From: Caprella mutica
Taxonomy: Eukaryota; Arthropoda; Malacostraca; Amphipoda; Caprellidae
NCBI GenBank assembly: GCA_947561585.1
Contig: CANNZV010003161.1
Span: forward strand, 1 to 64,000
Reading direction: 5' to 3'
Length of the DNA: 64,000 nucleotides
Both the position numbers and the translations under genes were made by a program. How positions within the stretch are numbered: position 1 is the first letter of the stretch; every line of letters begins with the position of its first letter. Below are positions 48,901-61,040 of the stretch, one piece after another. The notes beneath the pieces are model-generated. The model did no database searches and was not told the DNA's origin. It was given only the letters and a program-made list of their open reading frames with translations.

Positions 48901-51900
48901 TCATAGTTCACTAGCAATACCTATCAATCCAAGAAAATGAAACAGCTTCCCAATATAAATCTCATTATCACTCAGATAATCTTTCAATAACATATTTGCC
49001 TCTCGGGGTAGCATCGGTGTCTTTGTTCTGTGTAATCGGGGCATTCCACAATAATATGTTCAACTGTGAGGGGTACCAAACAGTTCAGACAGTAGAGGGC
49101 TGGATCGCCACACATCAGGTGACCGTGGGTCAGCTTAGTGTGACCTATCCTCAGGCGACAGAGGAGTCTCTCCTCTTTGCGGTTTTTTCTGCATGATGAG
49201 CTCCACACAAATGTGTCATCCTTTACTTTTCTGAGTTTGTTGTTTTCAATTTCAGACCATCTATTAGAGGCTCTTATTCTCATTACCTTACTGAAGACAG
49301 GGTAGTAGTCCCGATAGGGTAGGGCAATATCAGGAATATTGTTCTTTTGTGCTCCTTTCAGTGCGGCTGCATCAGCAGCCTCGTTTCCACTCACGCCAAC
49401 GTGAGATAGAACCCAGCAGAAATCCGTGTTAGTATTGCGGTCAGAAAGTAGTTTAAGCCACAGATGACAGTCTATTGCCGCTGGCTGCTTAGTAAATGCA
49501 TCAGTTATGGTGTTCAAGGCACTTCTAGAGTCGCAATATATCGTGAATCTTCGTTCTGGGTAACGGGCTAAGGAGGCTAAACTGAAGTGGATGGCTCTGA
49601 GTTCAGAGATAAAGACAGATGCACAATCCGGGAGACGTCTTGAAAATGTCTTCCTAGGTAAGACTACACCAAACCCGGCTCCATCGTCACACTTGGAACC
49701 ATCTGTGAATATAGCAAATCCATCATGATTTTCAGCAGTGTGGTTATAGAAAAGGTCTCTTATTATATTGTCTGGTATTTGTTTTTTCTTCTCGTTCATT
49801 ATTCCCGGGCATATATTTGGTATTATTAACGTGTATTGAGGAACATTATAATTCAAGGTTTAACACACGTTCACCACTGGCATATTGGTAGAGAGGAGTA
49901 GTTTTCTCATTCTGTAGTCGAATGTAGTGTGTAATCTTGGGTTATTATCAAAGTGGTGATCGCTTTGGATGTCTTGAACGGAGTTTGTTGCAGGTGTATT
50001 TGGCATTCCCATTAATCTAGCATATAGTTGGAGGCTCAGTTTATCTCTTCTGTCTGCAAGAGACATTTCACCAATATCTGCATAAAGGCTTTCTACTGGA
50101 GATGACCTAAACGCTCCAGTACTTATTCTAAGTGCCATATGGTGGATAGGGTTTAATATTTTTAAGGTTGTGTTTGAAGCAGAGGAGTATATTTGGCATC
50201 CATAGTCTAACTGTGATCTTACAAGAGCTCTATATACTCTTAGTAAGGTCGTTCTGTCTGAACCTCAAGTATTATTTGATAGGCATTTTAGTATATCCAT
50301 TGTTTTTATACATTTGTTTCTAAGGTTCTTCAGGTGCGGTAGATATGATAGTTTTTTATCGAGAGTTAGTCCCAAGAACTTGGTTTCTGCTACAATTGGG
50401 ATGGTATCATTTCCGAGGGTAAGTCCGGATCTGGAAAAAGTCCTCTCTTTTTCGTGAAATGCATACAAACTGTTTTTGCAGCTGAGAAGATAAATCCATT
50501 GTTGTCTGCCCATTTCTTGGCTTTATTTACCGCTAATTGTACCCTTCTTTGGGCTGATGCCAAATTGGATGATCTAGAAAAAACAGCGAAATCGTCGACA
50601 TACAGACTACTTTCCACATACTGTGGCATGTTCGCTGGTAGGTCATTCATAGCTAGTGCAAAGAGTGTACAACTCAGTACACTTCCCTTTGGTACACCTT
50701 CATGTTGAGAAAAAGGGTCAGAATATTGATCGCCAATTTTTACATTGATCTGCCTCTCTAACAAGAAATTATAGATGAATTTTGGTAGAGACCCTATGAA
50801 GCCGATAGTTTTCAATTCTCTTACAATTCTGTACTTCCACGTAGTATCATAGGCTTTCTGTATATCAAAGAATACAGCGACCACATGTTCCTTCATAGCA
50901 AAAGCCCTTTTTATATAGGAGTCTATTTTCACTAGGACGTCAGTGGTGCTGCGGCATCTTCTAAATCCATATTGATTTTCATGCAGTATATTTCTCTTTT
51001 CAAGGTTCCAGACTAGCCTCAGGTTGACCATCCTTTCCATTAATTTGCAGACGCAACTTGTCAGGGCAATTGGTCGATAATTTATTGGATTAGTCAAGTC
51101 CTTGCCTGCTTTGGGGAAAGGGATGATGGTTGCTGATTTCCAAAAGGATGGGAAAGTTCCCTCTTTCCAAAGTTTATTGTATAGTGAAAGAAGGAACTTT
51201 ATGGAAATATCAGGTAAATTCCTTAGCATAATATAATGGATACTGTCTCTTCCAGGAGATGTGTTTTTGCTCATTGTTAGTGCGTGTTTTAGTTCCTCCA
51301 TAGAAAATGGAGCGTTATAGTCCTCAGTATCATCTTCGGGAAATGTTATTAGTCTTTTCTCACTTGTTCTTTTTAATGTTAGGAAGGTTGGGGTTTGATT
51401 GCCTCTCGATATGTCACTGAGCGTTCGTCCTAAGAGATTACTTACGTCTTTCGGGTCACTTACTATGTCCTGTCCGGTTTTGAGGGTTGGCTTTTGTATG
51501 CCACTATATTTACCTCTAATTTTATTTATTCTTTTCCAGACTTTATTAATTGGAGTATTTTCATTTATGGATGAGACGTAAGTTTTCCAGGATTCGGTTT
51601 GGGATATTTTCATTTTGAATCTAAACTTGGCTCGAGATCTGTTGAAGATTATCTTATCTTCATTTAGTAAGGTCCGTCTGTAGCTATCTATATTCTGCAT
51701 TTTTATTTTCAGCGAGAGCAACTTCAAGCTCTCTGTTCCACCATGGTACCTGGTTAGTTCTTAGAATATTCTTTGAGCGTGGGATACAGGCAGTGGTGCT
51801 GCGGTAGACGACATCGTTGAAATAAGACACTGCATCGTCGATACCATAAAATTCATCAATATTGCAATTACATAAAGCATGGTTTCCAAAGGCTGACCAG

Positions 51901-52640
51901 TTTGCCCTCTCAATGATAAATCTACTTTCACACTTCCGTGGTTGGCCATCTTGGATAGTCATCAAAATTGGATAATGGTCGCTATTACAAAGTTCTTCGT
52001 GGGTACTCCAATGAAAGTCTTGAATTACATCTGGTGAACATAACGATAAGTCAATACATGAGAGGGAATTAGTTTGCATATGAAAATGAGTTTTTTGGCC
52101 ACTATTTAAAATACAGCAGTCTTGGTGTGTTAGAATATGTTCTATCTGTCTTCCTTTAGCATTTGTAGTGTTGTCACCCCACATGGGACTTCTGGCATTG
52201 AAGTCACCTACAAGCAAATAAGGTCGAGAGAGTTGATCTATTAGGTTATGTAGGTGTTGATTATCAACAGGAGTGTTGGGGGGAAGATATAAATTGCAGA
52301 TGGTATATGATTTTTGAAGATGGCAGCGTATTGCGATTGCCTGTAAGGGTGTGTTCAGTTCTATTTCGGTAAATGGAATTTCATTTTGATTAAAGTGCAG
52401 ACACCTCCATGGTCGACGTCGTCAACCGCAGTACCGCGCTTGTGAAGCATGGTGAATCATCTTGGTGGGGCAGAAGCTCGTGCAGGTAAACGACTTTCCT
52501 GCAGACACACGATAACAGCCTGTGTGTCATGCAGCAATATTCTAAGGTGGTAGTAATTGGATCTATATCCTCTTATATTCCATTGACATATTGTTGTGAT
52601 ATCATCTCTTGTTGCTAAATTCCTATGAAAATAATCTATG
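48901..52640 (-). pseudogene. Element Y ORF2: endonuclease, reverse transcriptase, RNase H
   Basis: Endonuclease: CQWNIRGYRSN near 52570, GDFNARSPMWGDN near 52200, IDLSLCSP and NSDHYPILMTI near 51980. Linker PWWNRELEVALAEN near 51720. RT: SPGRDSIHYIMLRNLPDI, FFDIQKAYDTTW, GVPKGSVLSCTLFALAMNDL and the catalytic YVDD near 50595. RNase H (49856-48984): FTDGSK, SELRAIHFSLA, YCDSRSALN and GNEAADAAA, all four acidic residues present, then a Cys/His cluster (LYCLNC..EHIIVEC). A last frameshift leads to the true end at 48901. The endonuclease start holds several stops, and shifts occur near 49858, 50140-50265 and 50450. Not functional. Confidence 0.85.
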
Positions 52641-52641
52641 A

Positions 52642-54147
52642 TTAATTATGGAACTTGCTTTTATTTTGGTTTGTTCTATTTAGAGAAGAAGATGAGGGAT
52701 TTATGTTTCTGTGTGATGTACCTCTATCTCTGTCTCTACTGTTTCTTTTGGGATTTGGTTCTATGGGTTGATGGTATGTTGTAACAACGGTTTCAATGTT
52801 GGAGAGATTGATTTGATTGTTCATGGGATCAACTCTATCATCATGTCTACCAGTGTGATCTTTTTGTCTTTTAGTGTTTGGTGATTTGTTGGGAGAACGG
52901 TCCATCGGTCTTTTGGAAGATTTTGGGGGAGAGTCATAGTTTTCACATAGGCTCTGCAGTGATGACGTGGGAGTGATAGTTGGTTGTTGTTCAGAATTAT
53001 AATATATCACTGTTGGTTTGTCATTATCATGTGGGACATTTTCTTTTTTATTGCTAACTGCAGATGCAAAGGATAGATTTCTCTTTGGCAACGCTGACAT
53101 TACTCTGTACCTAGCCTCTCTAAAGGTTAAGCGTTCCTTTACTTTGGTGGCAACAATCTCCTTCTCAAGTAAATATCTACTGCAAGATCTTGATGAAGTA
53201 CTGTGAGGCTCCCTACAATGGAAGCACATAACTGGTCTACTACAGGTCTCTGGGGTATGGTCTTCACCACACATCTCACTACATATGGTGACATTTTGCC
53301 TACAGGATTTCGATACATGACCGTATTGTTGACATTTGTAGCAACGTTTAGGCAAAGGAATATAGGGTCTGACTCTTTCGGTCATCCCAGCTATAATCCT
53401 TATCCTATCAGGAAGACTGCTTCTATTGAAAGTTAGTACCAGGGTTGATGTAGGTACCAGTTGCCCCTCCTGATTTCGCTTCTTTATTCTGTATGCTTTG
53501 ATGACACCTAAGTGACCCAAACCATCCACAATATCCTCGTCAGAATAATTTCTCAATAGATCACAGGTAATAACTCCTTCACTTTTGTTGTACATTTCAT
53601 GAATGGTCACTTCAACTGTTTCACCTATAAGGTTCTTCATGGTCAACAACTTTTCTCCTTGTTCTCCACTCTTAACTTCAACAGTTAGAGTTTTATCAGG
53701 GCTCGTAGATAGGCGGGCAATGTCGCCACAAAATTCAATAATATATCTGTCTGCCTTCAAAAGGCTCATCTTACTCAGGTCTGCTCCTGCAGGAGACTTT
53801 ATGGTGTAATATTTTGTAAAGCGAACAGGATCTCCAAAGAAATCTGCTGCTCTATTATTAGGTAGGTGCTTGGGTTTTACACCTTTATAGTTATTATTGC
53901 TGCTGTCAGTAGCTTTAGCAGTTTTAGCTGCTTGTGTAGCCTGGTCGCCACTACACGGTTTATTGCCAGTCGGTGATTTAGCCGTAGCTACAGAGCTGGC
54001 CTAGTTTCCACCAAGCTCTGGATCAGTCTCAGGATTTCGACCGGTATCCCCCTGACCAAAGGATGACCTGCCGAGCGCGACGCCACTGTCAGAGACAGTG
54101 GCCACGTTAACGCTGTTAGGGTTTATATTATTATAAGGACTTTCCAT
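52642..54147 (-). pseudogene. Element Y ORF1 (gag-like, CCHC zinc knuckles), one premature stop
   Basis: The frame starts at the ATG at 54145-54147 (MESPYNNINPNS) and runs 501 codons to 52642, broken only by a TAG at codon 49 (54001-54003). It has an RRM-like middle (DRYIIEFCGDIARL, VITCDLLRNYSDEDIVDGLG), then CYKCQQYGHVSKSC, CSEMCGEDHTPETC and CFHCREPHSTSSRSC, three knuckle-type clusters for nucleic-acid binding. The tail is rich in S, P and N. One stop in 501 codons suggests a fairly recent copy. Confidence 0.85.
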
Positions 54148-54240
54148 AGTTCGATTTAACCATCTCTGGTGGATTTGACCGTCCCCGGTAGAATTTTAAT
54201 GGGTTCTAACCCAGCTATTCATTATCACCTATAGCTAGGT

Positions 54241-55327
54241 ATGAAGGTATTTCGCCGGCCAACATTACAAACTGAAACAGAGTTGAGCCATTGCCACCCC
54301 CGGACCACGATGAGTCACCTTCTACTGATGGATGGTAGGAAGATTCCTACCACCCCCTCGGGGGGGGTAGATCTTGAAGTGAATGTAAATAGTAAATACC
54401 TAAGAGATCATGTCTTAACTACTTATTTGAAATTATCATTAGTTACTCACGAATATCAAATTTTGCCTTCAGGGATAGTCACACGTCCGATGTCCGTCGA
54501 GTCAAAAGCAGTGACCGGAGGAGAATTCCAAACGTGTGACCATGAACAGAGCTTTATTCCAGGTGTCACTTGGAAAGGGAAATAATTTTTGTCTTCTCTA
54601 TTCTTTATTATTCTTCCACAAACAAGTGTAGTATCAACGTGCCTGTAACACGATTACGAGAATTAAGAAATTTCTACAAAAATGTCACATCTACTAAAAT
54701 TCAATCTACCTTCATACAGCCAAGAATAAAACAATTTAAAAACTTACTGGCAGTGAATTTGACTACTATGGAACCAAAGGTCGTTTCACTCCGTTACAGT
54801 TAGATTTGGGATTAATACATGATTCAATCTTAAATCTCTTAATTAGATCAGTAACCGGAAAGGATATGTGAAAAAGGTTAGCTAGAACTTCACAAAATTT
54901 CACACAGATACACCGGCTTAACAAAATCACCATCAACCAATTCACAACGAGCTACCTACCTATTCCCCGAATAAGGCTAACAATGTATTATAAGTTTAAT
55001 CCACAATCATCAAGAAGTAGGGTAAGAATATCTTAAGTAGCAACTAAGGGGGCTATATATAGCCTAATTAACGCACGATACAAAATTACTAAACAGCACT
55101 ATAAATAAGAAATTAGGGGTGTGTACCTCTATCACCGCACAATAACCCAACTACCGAAACCATATTAATTGAATGCATAGGGCACAAGCTGAAATGATCA
55201 TATCCCGACCACAGATCACACATGACCTAGTATCCCGATTCGATATACCCCAACCATCATTAATCCCATCGCCACTAAATTAATTCACAGACAACTTTAA
55301 CTTTTTAAACAAAACTTCTAATCAGGA
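54241..55327. other. Non-coding segment upstream of element Y
   Basis: A plus-strand frame at 54241-54585 is open but lies at the 5' edge of the retroelement on the opposite strand and has no protein features. I see no gene. Confidence 0.45.
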
Positions 55328-55438
55328 TCACAAGAAAATTATTCTTTCTTTCTTCTTCAGTTTAATGAGGTTATCGGACCCAATGGACACCATGCACCTC
55401 AGGTCTTCAGATTCAGCCAGTAGTCTAGCTATCACTTT
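55328..55438 (-). CDS. Candidate last coding exon of an unknown host gene
   Basis: On the minus strand a strong acceptor (TTTTTTCTTTTACAG) is followed at once by 36 codons and a TGA: KVIARLLAESEDLRCMVSIG then SDNLIKLKKKERIIFL. The amphipathic start and basic end look like a genuine C-terminus. Upstream exons were not found within the window and would lie to the right, possibly beyond 64 kb or hidden behind the transposons. I do not recognise the protein. Confidence 0.5.
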   Translation of the reverse strand, partial: KVIARLLAESEDLRCMVSIGSDNLIKLKKKERIIFL

Positions 55439-55797
55439 CTGTAAAAGAAAAAATAATTTTAGATATAGATAGTGGTCTTGGCTCTATAGAAATACAGCAC
55501 CCATAAAATAGTGTCTTAGTGTCATTTTTTAGTTATGCTGAGTTAGAAGCCAACTACCACGGCCTAATTGCACTGCAGAGGTTGGAGATTTGATGACCTG
55601 GTTGTACTCCAATTGCCATCGCCTCGCCTGGTGGGCCACGAGGCGCCTCAAGAGACAGTGAGACTGGTACATCATTATATTAATGGGGACTCTAACAATA
55701 ATTTGGTATTCCATTTTCACATGCATTTACCCAGACAAAATCATTAATATAATGGAAGTGAGAATATTCAGGGACCTCTGCGCACAGAGAAATAAAA
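55439..55797. other. Short unassigned segment
   Basis: A GC-richer patch (55540-55660) has short frames on both strands without recognised motifs. It may be a repeat fragment. Confidence 0.35.
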
Positions 55798-56179
55798 CTA
55801 TTTGGATCAAATAACAATTTCTATTTGATAATTAGCTTATTAGCAATTTCTAATTGATTTAATGAACACTGACTTATTTGGGAACCCAAGCATAAGTTAT
55901 TTGGCATAAATAGAAAAAATTATTAAAAAAATAGAAAATGTTAATCGAAATGAATAAACTAGTTAATTGAATTTAATAACAAGTTAATTGTTTCAAACAA
56001 AGTTTGTTATTTACGATAATTATCACTGTTGATTAGACCAAATAGAAAATGTTAAGTTAAAATGAATAAAGAAGTTAATTGAAGCTAATAACAAGTTAAT
56101 TATTTGAACTAAGATTTGTTAGTTGGAATGATCATCAATGTTGATTAGATTAAATAGAATAGTTATTTGATCCAAATAG
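55798..56179. mobile_element. MITE, 382 bp, with internal tandem duplication
   Basis: Perfect 18-bp terminal inverted repeats: CTATTTGGATCAAATAAC (55798-55815) and its complement (56162-56179). Inside, two copies of about 111 bp start AAATAGAAAATGTTAA near 55929 and 56040. No coding content; no clear target duplication. Confidence 0.8.
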
Positions 56180-56437
56180 CATAACTCATCATGTACACTA
56201 TCTTCACTATTTAATTTAACTAGCACACATAATTAAAATTAATAGTAAATCTAGTCAGATTAAATATTTTTTTCAAAAATAGGACATGCTGTTTAAAGTA
56301 AATGATACACAACTTTAAATTGAATGAAAACTTTATTCGACATGAATAATAGTGACTACAAAAAAGACATTAGTTAGAAGGTTGTAGAACAGAATACAAA
56401 AAAAAAACTGATCGAACAAAGAAATGTATCTTTCAAC

Positions 56438-58480
56438 TCATTTTAAGTTTACATCAGCAACATACCAAGTACTGTTCCTGACAATAGAAATTAAAGGAGA
56501 ACATACACTTCCTATATCAACACTTTTACAAATATTAGTTCTACTAATAACGTATCCTGAATAATGAGAATGAAACCCATTATTATTTAAGAGATCTAAT
56601 TTAAGAATTATGTCACGAGCATTTATGTTGCTATAAAAAATATTCTTAATTATACCAAATTCAGGTTGTAGATCTTCGCAAAGACCAATGCAAACAAGAT
56701 CTCCGCGTTGATATTTAATACCAGTACTGATTACTATCCAAGAATAAGAGTTCGTATCTACAGTTTTACATAAGTTAACTCTTGAACTGGTCACCCTGGA
56801 GATCATGAGCTAGCACGTAACAATACCTGATCATAACAGTTTTACATAAGTTAACTCTTGAACTGGTCACCCTGGCAAATAACTTGAGCAACTTATTCTT
56901 GGATTCAAACCTCATTCCCCAATAATGGGACATAGGTCCAGTTTTGAGAATACATGAAGGATAATGCAACAGATTGTGATGCTTAGGCTTAAGGGTTTTG
57001 TGAAAAATTGACATATACATTTCATTATGATCTCTAATTAGGGTTTTTATGATTGGAAAATAGCTATGAGACAAACTTTTCAACAAAAGATAGTCTACTA
57101 TGTTTTCAGAGTTATATAACAATCCCACACAATTCAAGTTCCATTTACTAGATCACCAATAATTAGACTAAAATATAGGATAAGGTTTGACGTTTCAGCT
57201 GCAGAATAAGACAGATCATTCATTATCATTTGCTTAGTGATTGTTGGAGGTTTGTTAGACAAATGTCCAAAATTGAAGAGTCTTATTCTGGAGTTGAGAG
57301 TCTGCAGGGAAAATACTTTATTGGACACATAATATTCAATAATAGCAATCATCCCAAATTTACCAATACCTTCCAAAACATCGTGCATAACATCTAAGAA
57401 ACAATTGTCGGTTACATGGAAGTTTGGGATTTTATTGAGCAAACTATCAAATTTAATGCCAGTTGATGAAATGTCATTTATTAAAACATCATCATAATTA
57501 TGTTCATTGCAGATGAGACTAGAGTCATCATCAGCAGATTTGGAGATATCTCTGTGAATCTTGCATAATCGACAAAAGTAATTAGCCTGGAAACTTTCAA
57601 CAAAACCAAGAATTTGATTGAGTCCCAAGTTATCACCAGTGATTCCAGCAAAGCAAAAGTTAATGAACAAATTATGCAATAATATAAGAGTATTTGTAAG
57701 ATATGACAGTTCATGAACTAATTTTTCTATCACCACCTTTAAATATTCTCTATCTGTAGTAGGGAAAACAGCACAGATAAATATATTCTTCAGCTTACTA
57801 TAATAGTGTGTTGGGAAACATCTTAATGACAGTTGAATAATTCCGACCTTATTAATTCCCTTATGGCTACCAAGTGCATTGCCCAACTCAAGTTCATCAT
57901 AAAACAATATGAAAGGAAGTGAATTTTCAGGTAAATTTTTTAATTTGCTTCCATCTTTCAAATCATGAAACTCACCTGTTTCACTTTTATTTCTCATATA
58001 ATTGAGAGCTATGTGCAATAAATCTTCCCTTTTAAATATGTTCATAAGTATATCCTTAATATTAACATATTGACCATAAACAGGTCTTTGAACCACTTCA
58101 TTGTGCATATTTACCTTGACATTATCGTCAGATTCATACCCCAATAAAATATCATTGTTTGCAATAAACAAATCTTCATCCAACAGTCTTTTCTTGATGA
58201 GATAATTAAAAGTTAAACCTTCAAAATGTGATTCTTTGTCGGGATATTTAACACTTAATAAAGTACTAGTGTGTTCCAATACACGAGTAATATCAGTCCT
58301 ATTAAGATTGGGCATTGAACAAAGTTTAAGAACGAATGATAGCTCAGATGATTTTACATCAACATTAGAAACAACTGGATTGAGTTCAATTTCGTTAAGT
58401 TCTCTAGCAGCTGGACCTGATAATTTTTCATCATTGTCAGAGATACTTTGTTTCTTAGAATTGTTATAACTTTTATTTTC
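56438..58480 (-). pseudogene. Transposon-derived protein of unknown class (KPKHH..HYP / MRFE family), broken
   Basis: The first open part reads (after repeat-derived codons) KSSELSFVLKLCSMPNLNRT, then SLPFILFYDELELGNALGSH, KGINKVGIIQLSLRCFPTHY, ITGDNLGLNQILGFVESFQA, NYFCRLCKIHRD and IPNFHVTDNCFLDVMHDVLE. A TGA at about 57134 and a frameshift follow. It then gives LKPKHHNLLHYPSCILKTGP, MSHYWGMRFESKNK and a C-terminal domain to 56438. This order is familiar from invertebrate uncharacterised proteins that behave like transposon genes; I cannot name the catalytic class. Its first 19 listed residues come from the GTTCGGA array and are not original. A 76-bp tandem duplication (56760-56875) also breaks the frame. 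Confidence 0.65.
56760..56875. repeat. 40-bp direct repeat, 76-bp offset, inside the transposon gene
   Basis: Copies at 56760-56799 and 56836-56875 are identical (ACAGTTTTACATAAGTTAAC...). The offset is not a multiple of three, so the duplication shifts the frame and repeats the residues RVTSSRVNLCKTV. Confidence 0.95.
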
Positions 58481-58482
58481 AG

Positions 58483-58640
58483 AGCTGGGCGTTCCGCAAG
58501 AATGTTCGCGAACAGGTTCGGACAGAAAAATGGGTTCGGACATTCAGATTCGGAACCTCTTCAAAAACGGTTCGGATTTCAGTGTTCGGAACGTCTTTTT
58601 CGCAAGTCCGAACCTCTGTACCCGGGGAAAACTGACATGT
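58483..58640. repeat. GTTCGGA-rich array, left
   Basis: About eight GTTCGGA or TCCGAAC words occur in 150 bp, with GTTCGCGAAC. It joins the 5' side of the transposon gene and makes a false N-terminus for it. A second array lies at 60510-60591. Confidence 0.8.
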
Positions 58641-60509
58641 TCATTTAATTATTTTACGTTCTGAACATGTACCGTACCTCTCGGCTACTATTATATACAT
58701 AGGTTTCTGCTTAACACTGAAGCGAAGAACATGCCTCTTTCCCCGCTCTTCTTCCATTACGTTATTCATCCTTTCTTGAATAGCGGTAAGTTTTATAATA
58801 ATCTTAACAAATTAATTCTTTAATAACGGATTATGTTCCCTCAAATCTCAATTAAAATTGCTTGAAATATGTAGAACTATAGGTAAGGTTATAAACGTAT
58901 AGCTATATTAGGTAACTTTACATAACACCCTATTCTAGTACCTTAGCCGTTGGCTAACCAGTCCTCATGGAAAATAATAATAACTTAAATTCAAGACCGA
59001 TTTTAAAGCTGTCTTTTCAATCGTTCAATTTTACGCATAAATACATACGATTAGACAAAAACGAAGGTGATAAATAGTAATTATGAGCATTTATTCAAAT
59101 CTATAATAATATTAGGAATATATCAGAGATCTTTCCAAGCATTAGATGCAAGAGTATTTTTCAGTACATAAGGGTGAATATTTCACTATAATCAGTTAAC
59201 TGTAACTCTTATAGCGGCTTAGCGAGATCAAATATGTGCGAGAATAATTGCGCACACCAAGCTTCGTCAATAACATCTTTTAAATATTTGTTTCTCGTCT
59301 TAGCTTGTTACTTTTATTTTGAATGATAATTTTTTCTTTTGCTTTTACTAATGTATGAGTAAATATCAAATGAAGGTTTTTAAAAGAGAATATATTGAAA
59401 TAAATCTAATCAGCAAACTTTTGAAGGGTAAGTAGGTTGGCTGAACAGATAATTTAAGATCAAGTATTCGGGTATTCGCTTTAGAATTGAATTGATTATA
59501 ATTTATATATAGGTTAATATACTAAGTTAATATTATAACTTAGAGAAATATTCACAATAATCTTCACTGTTTGACCTTTCTAATATATTGAATAGAAGAA
59601 AAAGTTAAGTAAATGGAGTATTAGAATACCGTATAACGTATTGTATCTATAGTACTTTCATATTCAAACAAAATGCAAAAAGGTTTTATATTATCAATTT
59701 TCTAGATCGGATTAATCAAAAATGTTGTAATGTAAATGAAAATTTGAAAACTAATAGTAAAAACTTATTTTCTATAAATCTCTTATTCCTATTTAGTAAA
59801 TTCACTAAATTAGTTGTATTTCATGAAACAGCAGTTCTACCAGTGCAAGTCCTCTATAATGTAGTCATATGAAGTCACAGTATAATTATTATTATAAATT
59901 TATTATATTAACCCTAATGAATTTGACGTATGTTTTATAGGCATATCTTTTTTAAATTACTTTATATATTTCATGTCATTTCTTTAAATTTACTGGCCTT
60001 TCTTGACTTTGTTCCTACATAAATACCAACTATATTTTCTAATTCAAAAGTGAAATATTTACGTATCGACATAAATAAGCATAAATTATGGAATTAATTG
60101 TACCTTAGTAACGTGTGGCAACGTAGAAATACAGATTGATTACGCAATACGTAAGAATGTGTCCACGTTTTTATGTAGTAGAGACAAATGCACGAGCTGT
60201 GATTGTTCACACTCCATCCAATAACAGTTCAGCTCACTCAGTTGCCAATCTCTTATATAGCTATGTATTTATTTCTCCTTATATATTCAATATTTTTACT
60301 TGAAATTTGGTACACATTAGTTTAGTACAAAAACTAATAACTTGTAAAAATACAGTAACGTAGGTTTATACATAAATAAGACGTGTGTTTTTTCCAACAT
60401 AAGGTGAGACCTTCTGGTTGTAACTTGTTTCTGACAAATAGTTAGTATCTTGTTGAAAAAACTGTTTTTATATAGGTTGCCCTAATAGCCTAAAAATCAG
60501 AGGTAAGCT
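58641..60509. other. Non-coding AT-rich segment between GTTCGGA arrays
   Basis: I see no gene. The segment may be the interior of one mobile element bounded by the two arrays. Confidence 0.45.
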
Positions 60510-60591
60510 TACAAATGTTCGGACTAAATGTTTGGTTCGGAACAAATGTTCGGACCAAACTTTTCCAAATTGGGTTCGCTATACGGAGGTT
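60510..60591. repeat. GTTCGGA-rich array, right
   Basis: It contains four GTTCGGA words and GTTCGCTATACGG. It ends directly at the Copia LTR at 60592. Confidence 0.75.
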
Positions 60592-60932
60592 CGTGTTAGA
60601 ATTAGGTTAAATAACAGTGGGTTAACAACGTTAAGACATAGAGTTTATTTAAAGAGTAAATATGTTATACAATTAGAAGTCTATGGAGAGATGAGTGGAA
60701 CTCATCTCTCACTGAGTAATGTTCAAGACAGACTGACTTCAGAACCAACAAGACAATGTATTTAACCCTCGACGGAAGTGTGATCGACTTTAGACCTTAT
60801 GTCCGTTTCTCATTAAAAGTAATACATAGTTATTGAAACAATAGGTAATTTAATATAGCTGAGCTAGTCTAACAGGAAGTTAACATTAAATATATAACGA
60901 GTGTGTAATACATTTAACTAAAATTTCAACAC
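60592..60932 (-). mobile_element. Copia-type 3' LTR
   Basis: On the minus strand it starts TGTTGAAATTTTAG and ends TTCTAACA, so it has TG...CA ends. It follows the pol tail directly. It contains an ACTCATCTCTC/GAGAGATGAGT hairpin near 60690. The bases GTTCG next to the outer end would be the 5-bp duplication, but the other LTR is not in the window. Confidence 0.65.
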
Positions 60933-61040
60933 TCCTCCTCACACGACATTTTATATTTTTCATACCTATTAATTTAACAAATTTGGTAAATCTATCAATA
61001 GGCAACGATTTAGAGAATATGTCAGACGATCCATTAAAAA
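60933..61040 (-). pseudogene. Copia pol C-terminus (end of RNase H region)
   Basis: The minus strand reads SSDIFSKSLPIDRFTKFVKL then IGMKNIKCRVRRS, the usual end of Copia polyproteins (ADIFTK.LP), just before the LTR. Nothing of integrase or RT is left upstream. Confidence 0.75.

Larger units (their letters stand above)
48782..54240 (-). mobile_element. Nearly complete I-group non-LTR retrotransposon (element Y)
   Basis: On the minus strand the order is 5'-UTR, ORF1 with zinc knuckles, ORF2 with APE endonuclease, RT and RNase H, then a 3' end near TTTATTAATAATAATT, which fits the TAA-type tails of I-group elements. RNase H after RT separates it from the Jockey clade. ORF1 has one stop and ORF2 several frameshifts. 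It probably inserted as a full-length copy and then decayed mildly. Confidence 0.8.

Noticed and set aside
54241..54803. Two plus-strand frames (114 and 77 codons) beside the I-group element
   Set aside because: They overlap the 5' edge of the retroelement on the other strand and lack motifs or splice support.
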